Source of the DNA: Alphaproteobacteria bacterium
Lineage (GTDB): Bacteria > Pseudomonadota > Alphaproteobacteria > Rhodospirillales > WMHbin7
Length of the DNA: 64,000 nt
Direction: 5' to 3'
Assembly: GCA_015232335.1 (NCBI GenBank)
Contig: JADFZV010000009.1
Coordinates: 20,830 to 84,829 of the forward strand
A program made the position numbers and the translations under genes. The notes under the pieces are model-generated. The model saw only the letters and a program-made list of their open reading frames with translations. It did not search any database and was not told the DNA's origin. Positions 1-8,748 of this stretch are shown in pieces. Numbering within the stretch: position 1 is the stretch's first letter; every line of letters starts with the position of its first letter.

Positions 1-120
1 GCGGGCACCGTCCAGAATGACCGCACCCGCCACGACCGGCCCGGCCCAGGGGCCGCGTCCGGCTTCATCGATGCCGACGACACGCCCGCCCGCGGCGGCT
101 TCCAGGGAGAAATCAGGCAC
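1..120 (-). CDS. rnhB: Ribonuclease HII, N-terminal fragment (cut by window edge)
   Basis: Only the first 40 codons lie in the window. Read on the minus strand from a GTG at 118-120 they contain the RNase HII signature [20 protein letters not shown], which carries the first catalytic Asp-Glu pair (DEAGRG). RNase HII cuts the RNA strand of RNA-DNA hybrids and starts removal of single ribonucleotides from DNA. The GTG lies just downstream of the ctpA stop codon (126-128), so the two genes are probably co-transcribed. The start is inferred because no strong ribosome-binding site is visible. The identity is clear from the motif. Confidence 0.85.
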   Translation of the reverse strand, partial: MPDFSLEAAAGGRVVGIDEAGRGPWAGPVVAGAVILDGAR

Positions 121-125
121 AGGGC

Positions 126-1562
126 CTATTGGGCCAAAGGGGCTGGCAAGGCCGAAGCCTGGGCGTTGCGCAGCGCCAGGAAAGATTTGAGCCCACCCGC
201 CTCAATCAGGGCGACGGCGCAGCCCAGCATCTTATCCTTGGGGTCCAGGGCCGCCGGGCAGGAGGCTTCGGGCAATTGCGCCTGGGCGTGCGGACCCTTG
301 GCCTCGCTGGCTGGCAGGGCCTTGGTCAGATCGGCTTCGCGCTTGACCTCGGCGGCGTCTCCGGTCACCAGCAGATCGGGCTCGATGCCGCGCGACTGAA
401 TCGAGCGGCCAGAAGGCGTGTAATAAAGGGCCGTGGTCAGTTTGAGGGCGGCGCCATGATCAAGTGGCAGGATGGTCTGTACGCTGCCCTTGCCGAACGA
501 GGTGGTGCCGATGAGAATGGCGCGGCGGTGATCTTGCAGGGCTCCGGCCACGATTTCGCTGGCCGAGGCCGAGCCGGGATTGATCAGCACGGCCAAGGGG
601 CGCCCGCCGATGACATCGCCTGCGCGCGCCTTGTAATGCTCTTCGCCGCTTTTGCGCCCGCGCACCGAAACCACTTCGCCGGTTTCCAGGAAGTCGTCAG
701 AGATGCGCACCGCCTGATCCAACAGGCCGCCCGCATTGTTGCGCAAATCCAACACATAGCCCTTCAGATTGGGCCCGGCCTGGCGCTCGATTTCGCGCAC
801 GGCCGATTTCAGGGCATCGTCGGCATGCTCGTTGAAAGTGGTCAGGCGCAGATAGCCCACATTGGCTTCCATGTGCCAGCGCACGGGCTGAACCACGATG
901 ATGGCCCTTGTGATCGCCACCTGGAAGGGCGAGCCGCTTTCCCGGCGAATGGTGATGCGCACGGTGGTGTCGGGGGGGCCGCGCAGACGCCTGACCACCT
1001 GAGACAGTGTCTGACCCTTGATGGGGGTGCCTTCGACATGGGTGATAACGTCACCCGCTTTCAACCCCACGCGGGCGGCAGGCGTGCCGTCGATGGGGGA
1101 AACCACCTTCACTTCCTCGTTCTCCATGGCGATCTCGATGCCAAGGCCGCCGAATTCGCCCCGCGTGCTGGAAGACAGGTCCTTGTACTGTTCAGGCGTC
1201 AGGAAATTGGAATGGGGGTCCAGCGATGCCAGCATGGTATTGAGCGCCTTCTCGACCAGCTCGCCGGGCGGCAGGGAGGCCGGTTTCGGCTTCATCTCCT
1301 CGACGCCCTTGATGGCGGCATCGACCAGAAGCTTGTTGTCGGCAGGCGTGACATAGAGATCGTTGACGCGTCTCAGAGCCGTCTTAAAAATGTCCATCTG
1401 TCCGCGCCGCTCAGAAACGGCGGCGGCGGGATCGACATAATGGTCGTAGACCACGGAGAATCTGGCCATCTCGCGGCTGTTGCCGTCGGCGGGTCCGCCG
1501 CAGCCCGTGGGGACCAGGAGAATCAGAAGGAGGCTGGGGAGGAGACGAAAAGGGTGCACCAT
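126..1562 (-). CDS. ctpA: Carboxy-terminal processing protease, S41 family with PDZ domain
   Basis: The 478-residue protein is a CtpA/Prc-like periplasmic serine protease that trims the C-termini of envelope proteins. A hydrophobic leader ends near Cys21 (VPTGC), which resembles a weak lipobox. A PDZ domain spans about residues 130-215. The S41 core carries the Ser/Lys dyad: Ser333 in GSASASE and Lys358 in SFGKGSVQ, 25 residues apart as in known members. Length is typical. It lies head-to-tail with rnhB and diverges from the cytochrome gene at 1749. The assignment is firm, but the substrate cannot be told from the sequence. Confidence 0.92.
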   Translation of the reverse strand: MVHPFRLLPSLLLILLVPTGCGGPADGNSREMARFSVVYDHYVDPAAAVSERRGQMDIFKTALRRVNDLYVTPADNKLLVDAAIKGVEEMKPKPASLPPGELVEKALNTMLASLDPHSNFLTPEQYKDLSSSTRGEFGGLGIEIAMENEEVKVVSPIDGTPAARVGLKAGDVITHVEGTPIKGQTLSQVVRRLRGPPDTTVRITIRRESGSPFQVAITRAIIVVQPVRWHMEANVGYLRLTTFNEHADDALKSAVREIERQAGPNLKGYVLDLRNNAGGLLDQAVRISDDFLETGEVVSVRGRKSGEEHYKARAGDVIGGRPLAVLINPGSASASEIVAGALQDHRRAILIGTTSFGKGSVQTILPLDHGAALKLTTALYYTPSGRSIQSRGIEPDLLVTGDAAEVKREADLTKALPASEAKGPHAQAQLPEASCPAALDPKDKMLGCAVALIEAGGLKSFLALRNAQASALPAPLAQ

Positions 1563-1748
1563 GCTTCCTATATGTGGCGAAGGGTCAATCAGGGCAAGGC
1601 CGGGCCGGGGGCGGCTCCTCCTATTTCACGTCATCTTCGTCAAAACTTGTCAATTTCTCGTTAAACTCCTGAAAGAGAAAAACCGTTCAGATTGCTTTCA
1701 GCTTGGCTATGAAAAGGTATCACAATGATCAGCAGGGGTTTTGGGACC

Positions 1749-2873
1749 ATGAGCAACAAAAACATCCATGTCTGGGACGTCGAAATCCGCGTCTTTCACT
1801 GGCTTTTGCTGGCCTCGGTGGCAGGGGCTTGGTTGACCATCCAATTTGGCCCTCCCGGCATGATCACGCTTCATGAGATTCTGGGCTTTGCCGTTGGAAT
1901 CTTGCTGATTTTTCGCTTTTTCTGGGGGCTTCTGGGTTCCGAGCACATGCGCTTTGCCGGTTTCGTGCGCGGCCCCAGGGACGTTCTGGCTCATATTAAG
2001 TCGCTGCTGACCGGCAATCCTCTGCGCTTCATCGGCCACAATCCGGCCGGTGGCGCCATGATTATCGTCCTGCTACTGGTTCTGGTGGGAATCGTGGCGA
2101 CGGGCGTGGCCGCCATGGGCGGTTTCGACAAGTCCGGCCCGCTGGCGCACTATCTCACCTTCGCCCAGGGCCGCACAGCTCGGGAAATCCATGGAATTCT
2201 GGTCAATATTCTGCTGGGGCTGGTTGGCATCCATGTGGCCGGGGTGCTGCTTGAAACCTTCCTGCTGAAAGAAAATCTGATTGCCTCGATGTGGCATGGG
2301 ATGAAACCCAGCCACGAGGATGCGCAAGGAGCGGCTTTTCCCCAGCCGCTTGCGCGTCCGGCGACAGCCACGCTCCTGGCCGTTCTGCTGACCGCAGCGG
2401 CGGGTGGGGCCGGTGTGTGGCTGTCCCTTCTGCCCCCTCTGGGTGTGCCGCAACTGGCGATGGACCCCAGCTATGTCAAGGAATGCGGGTCCTGCCATAC
2501 GCCCCACCATCCCAGCTTGCTGCCCTCGGCCTCGTGGCGTCTGGTGATGGGCGGCCTTGACGACCATTTCGGCGATGACGCAACCTTGTCAGAGGCCAAG
2601 CGTCAGGAATTGGAGAACTGGCTGGTCAGTTCGACCGAACTGGGCTGGGATACCAAGCCCGGCCAGCGCATTCCCTCAACGCTGAAGCCCGATGTGCCGA
2701 TGCGCATCACCCAGGCCAAATACTGGGAGCGCCGCCATCGGCACATTCCCGAGGCCACTTTCAAGACCAAAAGCGTCGGCGGCAAGGCCAATTGCAAATC
2801 CTGCCATGTTGATGCCGCTCAGGGCCGCTTCTCAAAGCAGGGCATCGCCATTCCTGAGGAAATCAAGCCCTAA
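1749..2873 (+). CDS. Cytochrome b561 fused to a diheme cytochrome c domain
   Basis: The N-terminal half (about residues 1-190) is a four-helix cytochrome b561 domain; it opens with the HVWD..VFHW pattern that supplies haem b ligands. After a fifth hydrophobic segment the C-terminal part holds two CXXCH motifs (CGSCH and CKSCH) about 108 residues apart, with the DHC-family pattern SLLPSASWRLVMGGL. The protein is thus a membrane quinol/cytochrome b to cytochrome c electron carrier with the haem c part in the periplasm. An earlier ATG exists at 1725, but the one at 1749 is preceded by AGGGG and starts directly at the conserved domain. A stand-alone DHC follows. Confidence 0.85.
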   Translation: MSNKNIHVWDVEIRVFHWLLLASVAGAWLTIQFGPPGMITLHEILGFAVGILLIFRFFWGLLGSEHMRFAGFVRGPRDVLAHIKSLLTGNPLRFIGHNPAGGAMIIVLLLVLVGIVATGVAAMGGFDKSGPLAHYLTFAQGRTAREIHGILVNILLGLVGIHVAGVLLETFLLKENLIASMWHGMKPSHEDAQGAAFPQPLARPATATLLAVLLTAAAGGAGVWLSLLPPLGVPQLAMDPSYVKECGSCHTPHHPSLLPSASWRLVMGGLDDHFGDDATLSEAKRQELENWLVSSTELGWDTKPGQRIPSTLKPDVPMRITQAKYWERRHRHIPEATFKTKSVGGKANCKSCHVDAAQGRFSKQGIAIPEEIKP

Positions 2874-2956
2874 CCCAGTCAGAACCTGGGCGCGTGAAAG
2901 TGCGGCTGAAATCGTGTATCCTCCTGTCAAATAAAAGCAGACAGGGAGAAAATGCC

Positions 2957-3466
2957 GTGAGAGCAATTCTTCTGACCCTTCTGGGGTTGGGCTGGGCGGC
3001 GTCCGCCCTGGCCGATGGGCCGCGCGTTCAGGTGATTTCAGATTCCCTGGTGACCAGGGAATGCGGCGAGTGCCACATGGCTTTCCAGCCCGAATTCCTG
3101 CCCGCCCGTTCCTGGAAGAGAGTGATGGAGCCCAGGGAGCTTGCTCATCACTTCGGTGAGGATGCCAGCTTGCCGGAAGTGAAGCGGGCGCAGATCGAGG
3201 CCTATTTGATGGCGCATGCCGCAGGTGTCGCGCTGGGCAAGGAATCGGCCAAGGTGGCGGCCAGCGTACCAGCACATGAATCGCCCCTGCGCATCACAGA
3301 AACACCTCGCTGGCAGCAAAAGCACCGCCCCGGCGAGGTAAATCCCGCCGATTTCCAAAGCCCCAAGGTGAAAAGCAAGGCGAACTGCCTAGCCTGCCAC
3401 AAGGGGGCCGATCATGGGCTATATGACGACGAAGGCGAAGGAAACTGGCGTTTTTGGAGGCGCTGA
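2957..3466 (+). CDS. Periplasmic diheme cytochrome c (DHC family)
   Basis: The 169-residue protein has a Sec signal peptide (VRAILLTLLGLG..ALA) and two haem c motifs, CGECH and CLACH. Between them is the same LPARSWKRVM pattern seen in the C-terminal part of the upstream b561 fusion, so the two are paralogous domains. The GTG at 2957 is preferred because it starts the signal peptide and follows AGGGAGA at 2942-2948; the frame stays open further upstream but without signal-peptide character. It probably accepts electrons from, or relays them to, the membrane partner. The terminal acceptor is not identifiable here. Confidence 0.82.
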   Translation: MRAILLTLLGLGWAASALADGPRVQVISDSLVTRECGECHMAFQPEFLPARSWKRVMEPRELAHHFGEDASLPEVKRAQIEAYLMAHAAGVALGKESAKVAASVPAHESPLRITETPRWQQKHRPGEVNPADFQSPKVKSKANCLACHKGADHGLYDDEGEGNWRFWRR

Positions 3467-3478
3467 TCGCGCGATGCT

Positions 3479-5428
3479 CTACTCCCTCAGTTCGGGGCGC
3501 CCCTTGAACAAGTCAAGGGCCTCGGGGTTTGCCAGTGCCTCGACATTCTTGACTGGGCGCCCATGCACCACGTCGCGCACGGCCAGTTCTACGATCTTGC
3601 CCGATTTGGTGCGCGGAATATCCGTCACCTGAACGACGCGGGCGGGCACGTGACGCGGCGTGCAATTGTCGCGGATGCGCTTCTTGATCAGCGCCGCCAG
3701 TTCGTCGCTTAAGGTCACGCCGTCGCGCAGGCGCACGAACAACACCACGCGCACGTCATTGTCCCAGTCCTGGCCGATGACCAGGCTTTCCACCACCTCG
3801 TGCAATGGCTCGACCTGGCGATAGATTTCCGCCGTGCCGATGCGTACACCGCCGGGATTGAGTGTGGCGTCCGAGCGGCCGAACACCACCACGCCGCCAT
3901 TTTCGGTGATCTCCACCCAGTCGCCATGGCACCAGATATTGGGATATTTGGCGAAATAAGCATTGTGGTATTTGGCGCCGTCGGGATCGTTCCAGAAGCC
4001 CACCGGCATCGACGGAAAGGGCCTCGTGCAGACCAACTCGCCCTTGTGGCCGATGACGGAATTGCCGGATTCATCGAACACCTCGACCTTCATGCCGAGG
4101 CCCAGGCACTGGATTTCGCCCTTGATGACGGGCAGGGTGGGGTTGCCCAGAATGAAGCAGGAAACGATGTCGGTGCCGCCCGAAATCGAGGACAGGCAGA
4201 CATCGTGCTTGATCGAACGATAGACGAAATCGAAGCTTTCGGGCGACAGCGGCGAGCCGGTTGAGGTGATGAGTCTGACGGAAGACAGGTCATGTGTCTT
4301 AGCCGGCTCCAGCCCCGCCTTGGCCACGGCATCGATCCATTTGGCCGAGGTGCCGAGCAGGGTGAATTTTTCGTCCCTTGCAAAATCGAACAGCGCATTG
4401 CCCGAAGGATAGAAGGGTGATCCATCATAGAGCATCAAAACCGCCTGGCTGGCCAAGGCGCTCATCAGCCAGTTCCACATCATCCAGCCCAAAGTCGTGA
4501 AGTAGAAGACGCGGTCATTGGGCCGGATGTCGCAATGAAGCAGATGCTCCTTCATATGCTGAAGCAGTGTGCCGCCCGCGCCATGGCAGATGCATTTGGG
4601 CGCCCCGGTGGTGCCCGAGGAAAAAAGGATGTAGAGCGGCTGATCGAAGGCGAAGCGTTCGAAGACGATTTCCCGTGCTTGGTGGGGAGCCAGAAAGTCG
4701 TCGAACAGGATGGCGTTCTTAAGGCCGGAAAGATCGGGGGTTGCCGATATATAGGGCACAAGGATCAGCTTTTGCAGCGAGGGCAGGCCCGCCGCAATTT
4801 CCTTGAGTTTGCCCAGGCAATCATGGGTCTTGCCGTTGTAGTGATAGCCGTCCACGCCCAGCAGGATCTTGGGCTCGATCTGGCCGAAGCGGTCGAGAAC
4901 GCCCTGAACACCAAAATCGGGCGAGGCCGACGACCAGATGGCGCCCAGCCCCGATACGGCCAGCATGGCGATGGGGGCCTCGGGCAGATTGGGTAGATAA
5001 GCCGCCACCCGGTCTCCAGGGCCTATTCCCAGCGCCTTCAAGGCGGCCATCAGGCGGGAGACCTGATCGTAAAGCTGGCGCCAACTTAGGCGGCGTTTGA
5101 CCTTGTCTTCGCCCCGAAAGACGATGGCCTCGCCATCATCCCTGCGACGCAGCAGATTCTCGGCGAAATTGAGCCTAGCCTCAGGAAACCAGCAAGCACC
5201 GGGCATCCTGTCCAGATTTTCGACGATAATGCCGCCTTTGTGCCCCCGAATTTCCGCCCAATCCCAAAGCGCGTCCCAAAACTGATCCGGGTGCAAGGCG
5301 GACCAGCCATGCAGGGCCTTGTAATCGGGTAAAAACAGGCCGAACCGTGCGGCTGCCGCCTTGGCAAAGCCGGTCATGGCGGCTTTTTCAATCTGCTCGG
5401 GGGTTGGGGTCCATAGGGGCTGGGTCAT
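3479..5428 (-). CDS. aacS: Acetoacetyl-CoA synthetase
   Basis: The 649-residue protein belongs to the acyl-adenylate-forming (AMP-binding) superfamily. It activates acetoacetate with ATP and CoA to acetoacetyl-CoA, allowing ketone bodies to be used or polyhydroxybutyrate precursors to be recycled. Visible signatures are the P-loop-like [12 protein letters not shown] (about residue 275), the SISGGTDI region, and the C-terminal [12 protein letters not shown] with the catalytic Lys. Length and the [16 protein letters not shown] start match AacS rather than acetyl-CoA synthetase. It is monocistronic and converges with the DHC gene. Confidence 0.9.
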   Translation of the reverse strand: MTQPLWTPTPEQIEKAAMTGFAKAAAARFGLFLPDYKALHGWSALHPDQFWDALWDWAEIRGHKGGIIVENLDRMPGACWFPEARLNFAENLLRRRDDGEAIVFRGEDKVKRRLSWRQLYDQVSRLMAALKALGIGPGDRVAAYLPNLPEAPIAMLAVSGLGAIWSSASPDFGVQGVLDRFGQIEPKILLGVDGYHYNGKTHDCLGKLKEIAAGLPSLQKLILVPYISATPDLSGLKNAILFDDFLAPHQAREIVFERFAFDQPLYILFSSGTTGAPKCICHGAGGTLLQHMKEHLLHCDIRPNDRVFYFTTLGWMMWNWLMSALASQAVLMLYDGSPFYPSGNALFDFARDEKFTLLGTSAKWIDAVAKAGLEPAKTHDLSSVRLITSTGSPLSPESFDFVYRSIKHDVCLSSISGGTDIVSCFILGNPTLPVIKGEIQCLGLGMKVEVFDESGNSVIGHKGELVCTRPFPSMPVGFWNDPDGAKYHNAYFAKYPNIWCHGDWVEITENGGVVVFGRSDATLNPGGVRIGTAEIYRQVEPLHEVVESLVIGQDWDNDVRVVLFVRLRDGVTLSDELAALIKKRIRDNCTPRHVPARVVQVTDIPRTKSGKIVELAVRDVVHGRPVKNVEALANPEALDLFKGRPELRE

Positions 5429-5477
5429 GGCGCGGCTCTTTGGTTGTTGGTTTTGCCCCTACATTAGCATCAGGTTC

Positions 5478-5506
5478 TTGGCAGTCCAGCCCATGCAAGC
5501 TATTGT
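5478..5506 (+). promoter_or_regulatory. Sigma-70-type promoter for thrC
   Basis: A TTGGCA box at 5478-5483 is followed after exactly 17 bp by TATTGT at 5501-5506. It lies about 30 bp before the proposed thrC start. The match is by eye only. Confidence 0.55.
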
Positions 5507-5535
5507 CCGGGCCTTGACGTAGAGGAGTGAAGGCG

Positions 5536-6930
5536 TTGCGTTATGTCAGCACCCGGGGCCGGGCTCCGGCTTTAACCTTCGAAGACGTCCTGCTGGCGGG
5601 TCTGGCCCGTGATGGCGGGCTTTACGTCCCCGAGGAATGGCCCACCCTTTCCAAGGCCGATTTCAAGGCCATGCGTGGCCTGGCCTATGCCGAGGTGGCG
5701 GCCAGGGTCATGCAGCCCTTCGTTGGGCGTGCCATGAAGGCGGACGACCTTGTGCAAATGACGGCGGAAACTTACGCCGTTTTCGACCATGCCGCCGTGG
5801 CGCCTCTGTCGCAGATCGGGCGCAATCAGTGGGTGATGGAGCTGTTTCACGGCCCGACGCTGGCCTTCAAGGATTTTGCGCTGCAATTGCTGGGGCGCCT
5901 GTTCGACCATGTTCTGACCAAGCGTGGCCAGCGCGTCTGCATCGTTGGCGCCACTTCGGGCGATACCGGCTCGGCGGCCATCGAGGCCTGCAAGGGCCGC
6001 AAGTCGATCGATATCGTCATTCTGCACCCAAGGGGACGCGTTTCCGAAGTGCAGCGCCGTCAGATGACCACGGTGCTGGAGTCCAATGTTCATAACATCG
6101 CCATCGAAGGCAGCTTCGACGATTGCCAGGACATGGTGAAGGCGATGTTCAACGACACGGCCTTTAGGGATTCGATGAATCTCTCGGCGGTCAATTCGAT
6201 CAACTGGGCCAGAATCATGGCCCAGATCGCCTATTACATCGCAGCCGGAGTGGCCCTGGGAGCGCCTGAGCGCAGCTTCACCTTCGCCGTGCCCACGGGC
6301 AATTTCGGCAATGTCTTTGCAGGTTACGCCGCCCGGAAAATGGGCCTGCCCATCGACAAGCTGGTGGTGGGATCGAACGCCAACGACATTCTGACCCGTT
6401 TTCTTGAGACCGGGGCCATGACAATGGGCCGAGTCGTTCCTACCTTAAGTCCCAGCATGGATATTCAGGTGTCATCGAACTTCGAACGGTTGCTATTCCT
6501 GGCGTTGGCGCGCAATGGGGCGGCTGTTGAGAAATTGATGGAGGGCTTTCGCTCCTCTGGCGAATTCCGTCTTCCTGCCAAGCCCATGCAGGCCATTCGC
6601 GCTCTTTTCGAAGGCAGGCGCCTGGACGATGCCGCCACCAGGGCGGCGATCAAGGGATTGCACAAATTAACCGGCCAGATCTTGGACCCCCACAGCGCCA
6701 TCGGTGTTGCGGCTGGTCTGGAGTGTCACGATTACAAGCGCTCGACTTTGGTGGCGCTGGCGACGGCGCATCCGGCGAAATTTCCCGACGCCATCGAAGC
6801 CGCCATCGGCATACGCCCCCAGTTGCCTGAGCGATTGGCGGGTTTGATGACGAAAAAGGAGCGCTGTGCCGCAGCGCCCAACAAACTATCGGCCGTTCAG
6901 GACCTGATCCGCGCGAAGGTAAAGCCATGA
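5536..6930 (+). CDS. thrC: Threonine synthase
   Basis: This PLP enzyme converts O-phospho-homoserine to threonine, the last step of threonine synthesis. The 464-residue protein opens with RYVSTRG, the usual N-terminus, and carries the PLP-binding Lys in TLAFKDFALQLLG (Lys112). The phosphate-binding SGDTGSAA loop is also present. A TTG start at 5536 is chosen because AGGAG at 5523-5527 sits 8 nt upstream; a GTG at 5527 overlaps that ribosome-binding site and would add only three residues. Its stop overlaps the next ATG by four bases, so the two genes are translationally coupled. Confidence 0.93.
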   Translation: MRYVSTRGRAPALTFEDVLLAGLARDGGLYVPEEWPTLSKADFKAMRGLAYAEVAARVMQPFVGRAMKADDLVQMTAETYAVFDHAAVAPLSQIGRNQWVMELFHGPTLAFKDFALQLLGRLFDHVLTKRGQRVCIVGATSGDTGSAAIEACKGRKSIDIVILHPRGRVSEVQRRQMTTVLESNVHNIAIEGSFDDCQDMVKAMFNDTAFRDSMNLSAVNSINWARIMAQIAYYIAAGVALGAPERSFTFAVPTGNFGNVFAGYAARKMGLPIDKLVVGSNANDILTRFLETGAMTMGRVVPTLSPSMDIQVSSNFERLLFLALARNGAAVEKLMEGFRSSGEFRLPAKPMQAIRALFEGRRLDDAATRAAIKGLHKLTGQILDPHSAIGVAAGLECHDYKRSTLVALATAHPAKFPDAIEAAIGIRPQLPERLAGLMTKKERCAAAPNKLSAVQDLIRAKVKP

Positions 6931-8186
6931 CGGTCAGAATCGACGAGGTGAAACCTGGGCTTAAGTTGGTCACCGACACCATGGACAAGGTGGAGACGGC
7001 CACCATCGGCGTCTGGGTCGAGGCGGGAACGCGCCACGAAAGCCCCGAGATCAACGGCGTTGCCCATATGCTTGAACATATGGCCTTCAAGGGCACACGC
7101 AGACGTTCGGCCCGCGCCATCGCCGAAGAGATCGAGAATGTCGGCGGGCACTTGAACGCCTATACCTCGCGAGAGCATACGGCCTATTACGCCAAGGTGC
7201 TGAAAGAGGACGTGGCGCTGGCTCTCGACATCATCGCCGACATTTTGCAAAACTCGGTCTTTGCCGAAGAGGAACTGACCCGCGAGCGCGACGTGGTGGT
7301 GCAGGAAATCGGCCAGGCCGAGGATACGCCCGACGACATCATCTTCGACCATTTCCAGGCGGCGGCTTTTCCCGACCAGGGGCTGGGTCGCCCGGTTCTG
7401 GGCACCGAGGACATCGTCAAGGGCCTCGACCGTTCGGCCATTCAGGGCTATATGCGGCGCAATTACGGGCCGCCCCGGTTGCTGGTGGCGGCAGCCGGCA
7501 AGGTCGATCACAAGGCCTTGTCCGATCTGGCCGGACGCCAGTTTGCGGGACTCGATTCCGCAACCCCCGCCAGTTCCGATCCTGCCCGCTATGAAGGCGG
7601 CGAGTATCGCGAGGAACGCGACCTGGAACAGGCCCATATTGTTCTCGGCCTTCCTGGGGTCGATTTCACCGATCCCGGCTATTACGCCACCTCGGTGCTG
7701 GCAACCCTGCTGGGCGGCGGCATGTCCTCGCGCCTGTTCCAGGAAGTGCGAGAAAAGCGGGGCTTGGCCTATTCTGTTTTTGCCCACACCTCGTCCTATG
7801 CCGATGGGGGGCTCTTCTCGGTCTATGCCGGAACCGATCCCGCCCGCTTGGACGAGTTGGTGCCCGTGCTGTGCGAGGAAATCGTCAAGATGTGCGAGCC
7901 GGTTTCGGCGCCCGAGCTGGCGCGCGCGCGCGCCCAGTTGAAAGCCAGTGTGCTGATGAGTTTGGAAAGCACCTCGGCCCGCTGCGAATCCCTGGCTCGT
8001 CAGATGCAGGTCTTTGGGCGGCCGATTCCTCCGGCCGAAATCGTGGCCAAGATCGAGGCGGTGGATGTGCAGGCGGTGGCCAAGGCGGCACGGCACCTGC
8101 TGTCGGCCAAACCCACTTTGGCCGCTCTGGGGCCGCTGGCCCGCCTGGAAAGCTTCGAGTCCGTGGCACAGCGGCTCAAGAATTAA
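6927..8186 (+). CDS. M16 family zinc peptidase (processing-peptidase-like)
   Basis: The 419-residue protein is an insulinase/mitochondrial-processing-peptidase-like metallopeptidase. The inverted zinc motif HMLEH is at residues 47-51, with the downstream glutamate supplied by the ERDVVVQEIGQAEDTPDD region. The second half has the typical M16 C-terminal domain with GGGMSSRLFQEVREKRGLAYSV. The gene follows thrC with an ATGA overlap, a pairing common in alphaproteobacteria. It is probably cytoplasmic since no signal peptide is visible. The natural substrate is unknown. Confidence 0.9.
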   Translation: MTVRIDEVKPGLKLVTDTMDKVETATIGVWVEAGTRHESPEINGVAHMLEHMAFKGTRRRSARAIAEEIENVGGHLNAYTSREHTAYYAKVLKEDVALALDIIADILQNSVFAEEELTRERDVVVQEIGQAEDTPDDIIFDHFQAAAFPDQGLGRPVLGTEDIVKGLDRSAIQGYMRRNYGPPRLLVAAAGKVDHKALSDLAGRQFAGLDSATPASSDPARYEGGEYREERDLEQAHIVLGLPGVDFTDPGYYATSVLATLLGGGMSSRLFQEVREKRGLAYSVFAHTSSYADGGLFSVYAGTDPARLDELVPVLCEEIVKMCEPVSAPELARARAQLKASVLMSLESTSARCESLARQMQVFGRPIPPAEIVAKIEAVDVQAVAKAARHLLSAKPTLAALGPLARLESFESVAQRLKN

Positions 8187-8190
8187 CAAA

Positions 8191-8212
8191 AAGGCCGGGT
8201 TTCCCCGGCCTT
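8191..8212 (-). terminator. Rho-independent terminator, mainly for rpmB
   Basis: A perfect 9-bp stem (AAGGCCGGG/CCCGGCCTT) has a TTTC loop. On the minus strand it is followed by a T-run (TTTTTGTT), 24 bp beyond the rpmB stop. It also lies 5 bp after the M16 gene, so it may stop that transcript as well. Confidence 0.8.
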
Positions 8213-8235
8213 GTGCCTTCAGCGGGTGCCGCAGC

Positions 8236-8538
8236 TTAGGCCGCTTTTGCGTCCTTGGCGGCCTTGGCCTTCTCAATCTGGCGCCTGACCTTGAGCGCCT
8301 CGACCGTCAGGCGGGTGCTGGGCGTTTCCAACAGATAGGCGTCAAGCCCGCCATTGTGATCGATGGTACGAAGACCCTGCATCGACACCTTCAGGCGGAC
8401 CATGCGGTTCAGAATGGTGCTGAAAGTCGCGGTTTCCTGCAGATTGGGCAGATAGCGCCGACGCGTCTTGTTGTTGGCATGGCTGACATTGTTGCCGGCC
8501 TGAACGCCTTTGCCGGTGATGACGCAACGACGGGACAT
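8236..8538 (-). CDS. rpmB: 50S ribosomal protein L28
   Basis: The 100-residue protein starts [20 protein letters not shown], the L28 signature, followed by the basic [12 protein letters not shown] segment. It is a structural component of the large ribosomal subunit. The Shine-Dalgarno AGGAG lies 7 nt before the ATG. It is a single-gene unit with its own promoter and terminator and converges on the M16 peptidase gene. The C-terminal [11 protein letters not shown] tail is a short alanine/lysine extension. Confidence 0.97.
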   Translation of the reverse strand: MSRRCVITGKGVQAGNNVSHANNKTRRRYLPNLQETATFSTILNRMVRLKVSMQGLRTIDHNGGLDAYLLETPSTRLTVEALKVRRQIEKAKAAKDAKAA

Positions 8539-8579
8539 GATACTGCTCCTGAACCTGATCGATCCTTTGGGAAGGCGGG

Positions 8580-8608
8580 TTTTTACGCGCTTGAGGGGCT
8601 TGCGTCAA
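8580..8608 (-). promoter_or_regulatory. Sigma-70-type promoter for rpmB
   Basis: On the minus strand TTGACG (8608-8603) is followed after 17 bp by TAAAAA (8585-8580). It lies about 42 bp before the rpmB start codon. The -10 box is a partial match. Confidence 0.5.
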
Positions 8609-8748
8609 GGCTTAATGGCCGACTGGTCAGGAATGACGCCAAAAGCCAGAAACCAAAACGTCATTAATTATAATATACTAAATTAATACCAGAGGCCTTA
8701 TTGAAATTGGGGGGATATGGGTGTAGGACATCGCCGGGGAGTGGTGAC

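Noticed and set aside
129..1664. Long plus-strand frame of 511 codons over ctpA
   Set aside because: It is the antisense shadow of a clear S41 protease; the predicted protein is low-complexity, rich in G, H, Q and R, and has no recognisable domain.
6897..8276. Minus-strand frame of 459 codons opposite the M16 gene
   Set aside because: Antisense shadow of a conserved peptidase; composition is atypical and no domain is seen.
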